Assembly: GCA_947455695.1 (NCBI GenBank)
Contig: CANGRN010000078.1
Span: 1-6,852 of the forward strand
Direction of reading: 5' to 3'
Length of the DNA stretch: 6,852 nucleotides
From: Alphaproteobacteria bacterium
GTDB lineage: Bacteria; Pseudomonadota; Alphaproteobacteria; Micropepsales; Micropepsaceae
Position numbers and translations under genes: made by a program. How positions within the stretch are numbered: the stretch's first letter is position 1; every line of letters starts with the position of its first letter. This document shows positions 5,912 to 6,852 of the stretch, in pieces. The notes under the pieces are model-generated. The model was not told the origin of the DNA, searched no databases, and saw nothing but the letters and a program-made list of their open reading frames with translations.

Positions 5912-6781
5912 CTACGGAACGTTTAGCGCCAGCATCTCGTCCACCGCCTTGGCATCATTCTGGTCCAGCGGCATGAATTCCAGCCCGATCTTGCCCTTGT
6001 AGCCGGCGGCGCGCACGGCGCGGAGCAGATTGGCATGATTGATCTCGCCGGTGCCCGGCTGGTGGCGCCCCGGCACATCACCGATCTGCACGTGCGCCAC
6101 TTGATCGGCGCCCGCGTTGAACTTCTCGATCAGATCGCCGTCTTCCAGCTGCATGTGATAGAAATCCCAGAGCAGCTTCACGCGCGGCGAATTCACCGAG
6201 CGCACCATCGGCAGCGCCGGCTGCGAGCCGTTCAGCAGATGGTTCAGGTGATTGACCCGGTTGAAGGGCTCCACCAGGGCGGTGACGCCGGCGGCTTCCA
6301 GCAGCGGCGCCATGCGCATCAGCCCGGCGGTATAGCCCGCCAGCTGCGCCTCGCGGCTCATGCCGTCCACCAGCGCATGGCCGGTGACGGTGAACTGGGT
6401 GCAGTTCAGAACCCGCGCATCGGCGATGGCCTGCTCGGTGACTTTCAGCAGTGCAGGGATGTTCGCCGGGTCCGCGAAGTTCGGCCAGGCGGGGGCGAAC
6501 TGGGTGAGGGACAGGCCATTGTCATCGGCCTGCTTGCGCCAGGTTTCGGCTTTGCCGCCGGTGTTTTTGCGGTCCACCGACCAGTATTCGATGGCGGTGA
6601 AGCCCAGCTTTTTGGCCAGCGCAAAGCGCTGCTCGAACGGCACCTGTTTGAACCAGGTGTCGAGATTGACGGCGAAGCCCGACAGGCCTTCGGTGACGTT
6701 GCGGGTTTTGGCATGTGCCGCGTTGGCGGCAAGACCCGCCGCCGCCGCGCCCAGCACCAGCCTGCGGCTGGGACCGCTCAT
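5912..6781 (-). CDS. Tat-exported hydroxypyruvate-isomerase-like TIM barrel protein
   Basis: This 289-residue protein resembles hydroxypyruvate isomerase (Hyi) and related xylose-isomerase-like TIM barrels, which interconvert aldo and keto forms of small sugars or hydroxy acids with a divalent metal. Residues 1-24 form a twin-arginine signal (SRRLVLGAA, Ala-rich core, AHA-K cleavage), so the enzyme should be exported folded. Four likely metal ligands are in their Hyi positions: Glu171 in LVEPFN, Asp206 in LLWDFYHMQ, Gln232 in HVQIGDVPGRH and Glu268 in GLEFMP. HVQIGDVPGRHQPGTGEINH is a strong match to the family stretch. GGAAGA (6786-6791) precedes the ATG at ordinary distance. The start overlaps the stop of the upstream gene (ATGA), so the two are cotranscribed. 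An exported sugar epimerase is an alternative to hydroxypyruvate isomerase; the substrate cannot be read from sequence. Confidence 0.9.
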   Translation of the reverse strand: MSGPSRRLVLGAAAAGLAANAAHAKTRNVTEGLSGFAVNLDTWFKQVPFEQRFALAKKLGFTAIEYWSVDRKNTGGKAETWRKQADDNGLSLTQFAPAWPNFADPANIPALLKVTEQAIADARVLNCTQFTVTGHALVDGMSREAQLAGYTAGLMRMAPLLEAAGVTALVEPFNRVNHLNHLLNGSQPALPMVRSVNSPRVKLLWDFYHMQLEDGDLIEKFNAGADQVAHVQIGDVPGRHQPGTGEINHANLLRAVRAAGYKGKIGLEFMPLDQNDAKAVDEMLALNVP

Positions 6782-6852
6782 GGCTTCTTCCGGAAGCGGG
6801 TGATGCCGGTGGGCGTGCCCTCATAGAGCGTGCCGTCCGCGCCCGCCATGAT
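6778..6852 (-). CDS. C-terminal end of an unidentified protein upstream of the isomerase-like gene
   Basis: Only the last 24 residues are visible (they begin IMAGADGTLYEGTPTG and end RFRKKP), then TGA. The stop overlaps the isomerase-like start by four bases (ATGA, 6781-6778), which argues that this frame is real and cotranscribed. The pattern DGTLYEGTPTGITRF resembles a blade end of a beta-propeller (PQQ-type, SMP-30 or regulator-propeller repeats), but 24 residues are too few to name a family. Confidence 0.6.
   Translation of the reverse strand: MMAGADGTLYEGTPTGITRFRKKP

Noticed and set aside
6035..6826. 263-residue open frame on the plus strand, antisense to the isomerase-like gene
   Set aside because: The opposite strand encodes a protein with complete catalytic residues and a Tat signal; this frame shows only shadow composition.

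Overview
The window is dense, high-GC bacterial chromosome. Gene style and content suggest an alphaproteobacterium, possibly of a Caulobacterales, Rhizomicrobium or sphingomonad-like lineage; this is an inference from codon use, many signal peptides and family content, and no RNA gene or marker fixes it. Nine coding regions cover nearly the whole window, two of them cut by the window edges. I see no tRNA, rRNA, insertion sequence, CRISPR array or phage gene, and no gene-free stretch longer than about 110 bases.

Left part (1-2383, all minus strand). A secreted alpha/beta-hydrolase (esterase/lipase type) lies first in transcription order. About 90 bases later comes a small protein of unknown function with a Pro/Ala-rich tail. 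Its stop codon overlaps the GTG start of a HlyB-type type I secretion ABC transporter, which runs off the left edge. The transporter's N-terminal C39-like domain appears to have lost its protease residues, as in RTX exporters.

Middle part (2384-5910, all plus strand). A 104-base divergent intergenic region separates the hydrolase from an HpcH/HpaI-type aldolase that carries a Sec signal peptide. An intrinsic terminator follows the aldolase. Next come a YpfJ-type membrane-anchored zinc metallopeptidase, then the stomatin-like protein QmcA and its NfeD/YbbJ partner, which are only 2 bases apart. The terminator hairpin overlaps a plausible sigma70-type promoter whose predicted start point coincides with the first base of the preferred ypfJ start codon, so a leaderless ypfJ message is possible.

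Right part (5912-6852, minus strand). A Tat-exported hydroxypyruvate-isomerase-like TIM barrel converges on the NfeD gene with a single base between the two stop codons. Its start overlaps the stop of an upstream gene of which only the last 24 residues are visible.

The genes share an envelope theme: type I export, a membrane protease, a stomatin/NfeD membrane pair, and three predicted exported enzymes, two of which (aldolase and isomerase) belong to families best known as cytoplasmic. I found no clearly novel multi-gene system. The best leads are the small protein coupled to the transporter, the exported aldolase with an apparently altered active site, and the overlapping terminator and promoter before ypfJ.
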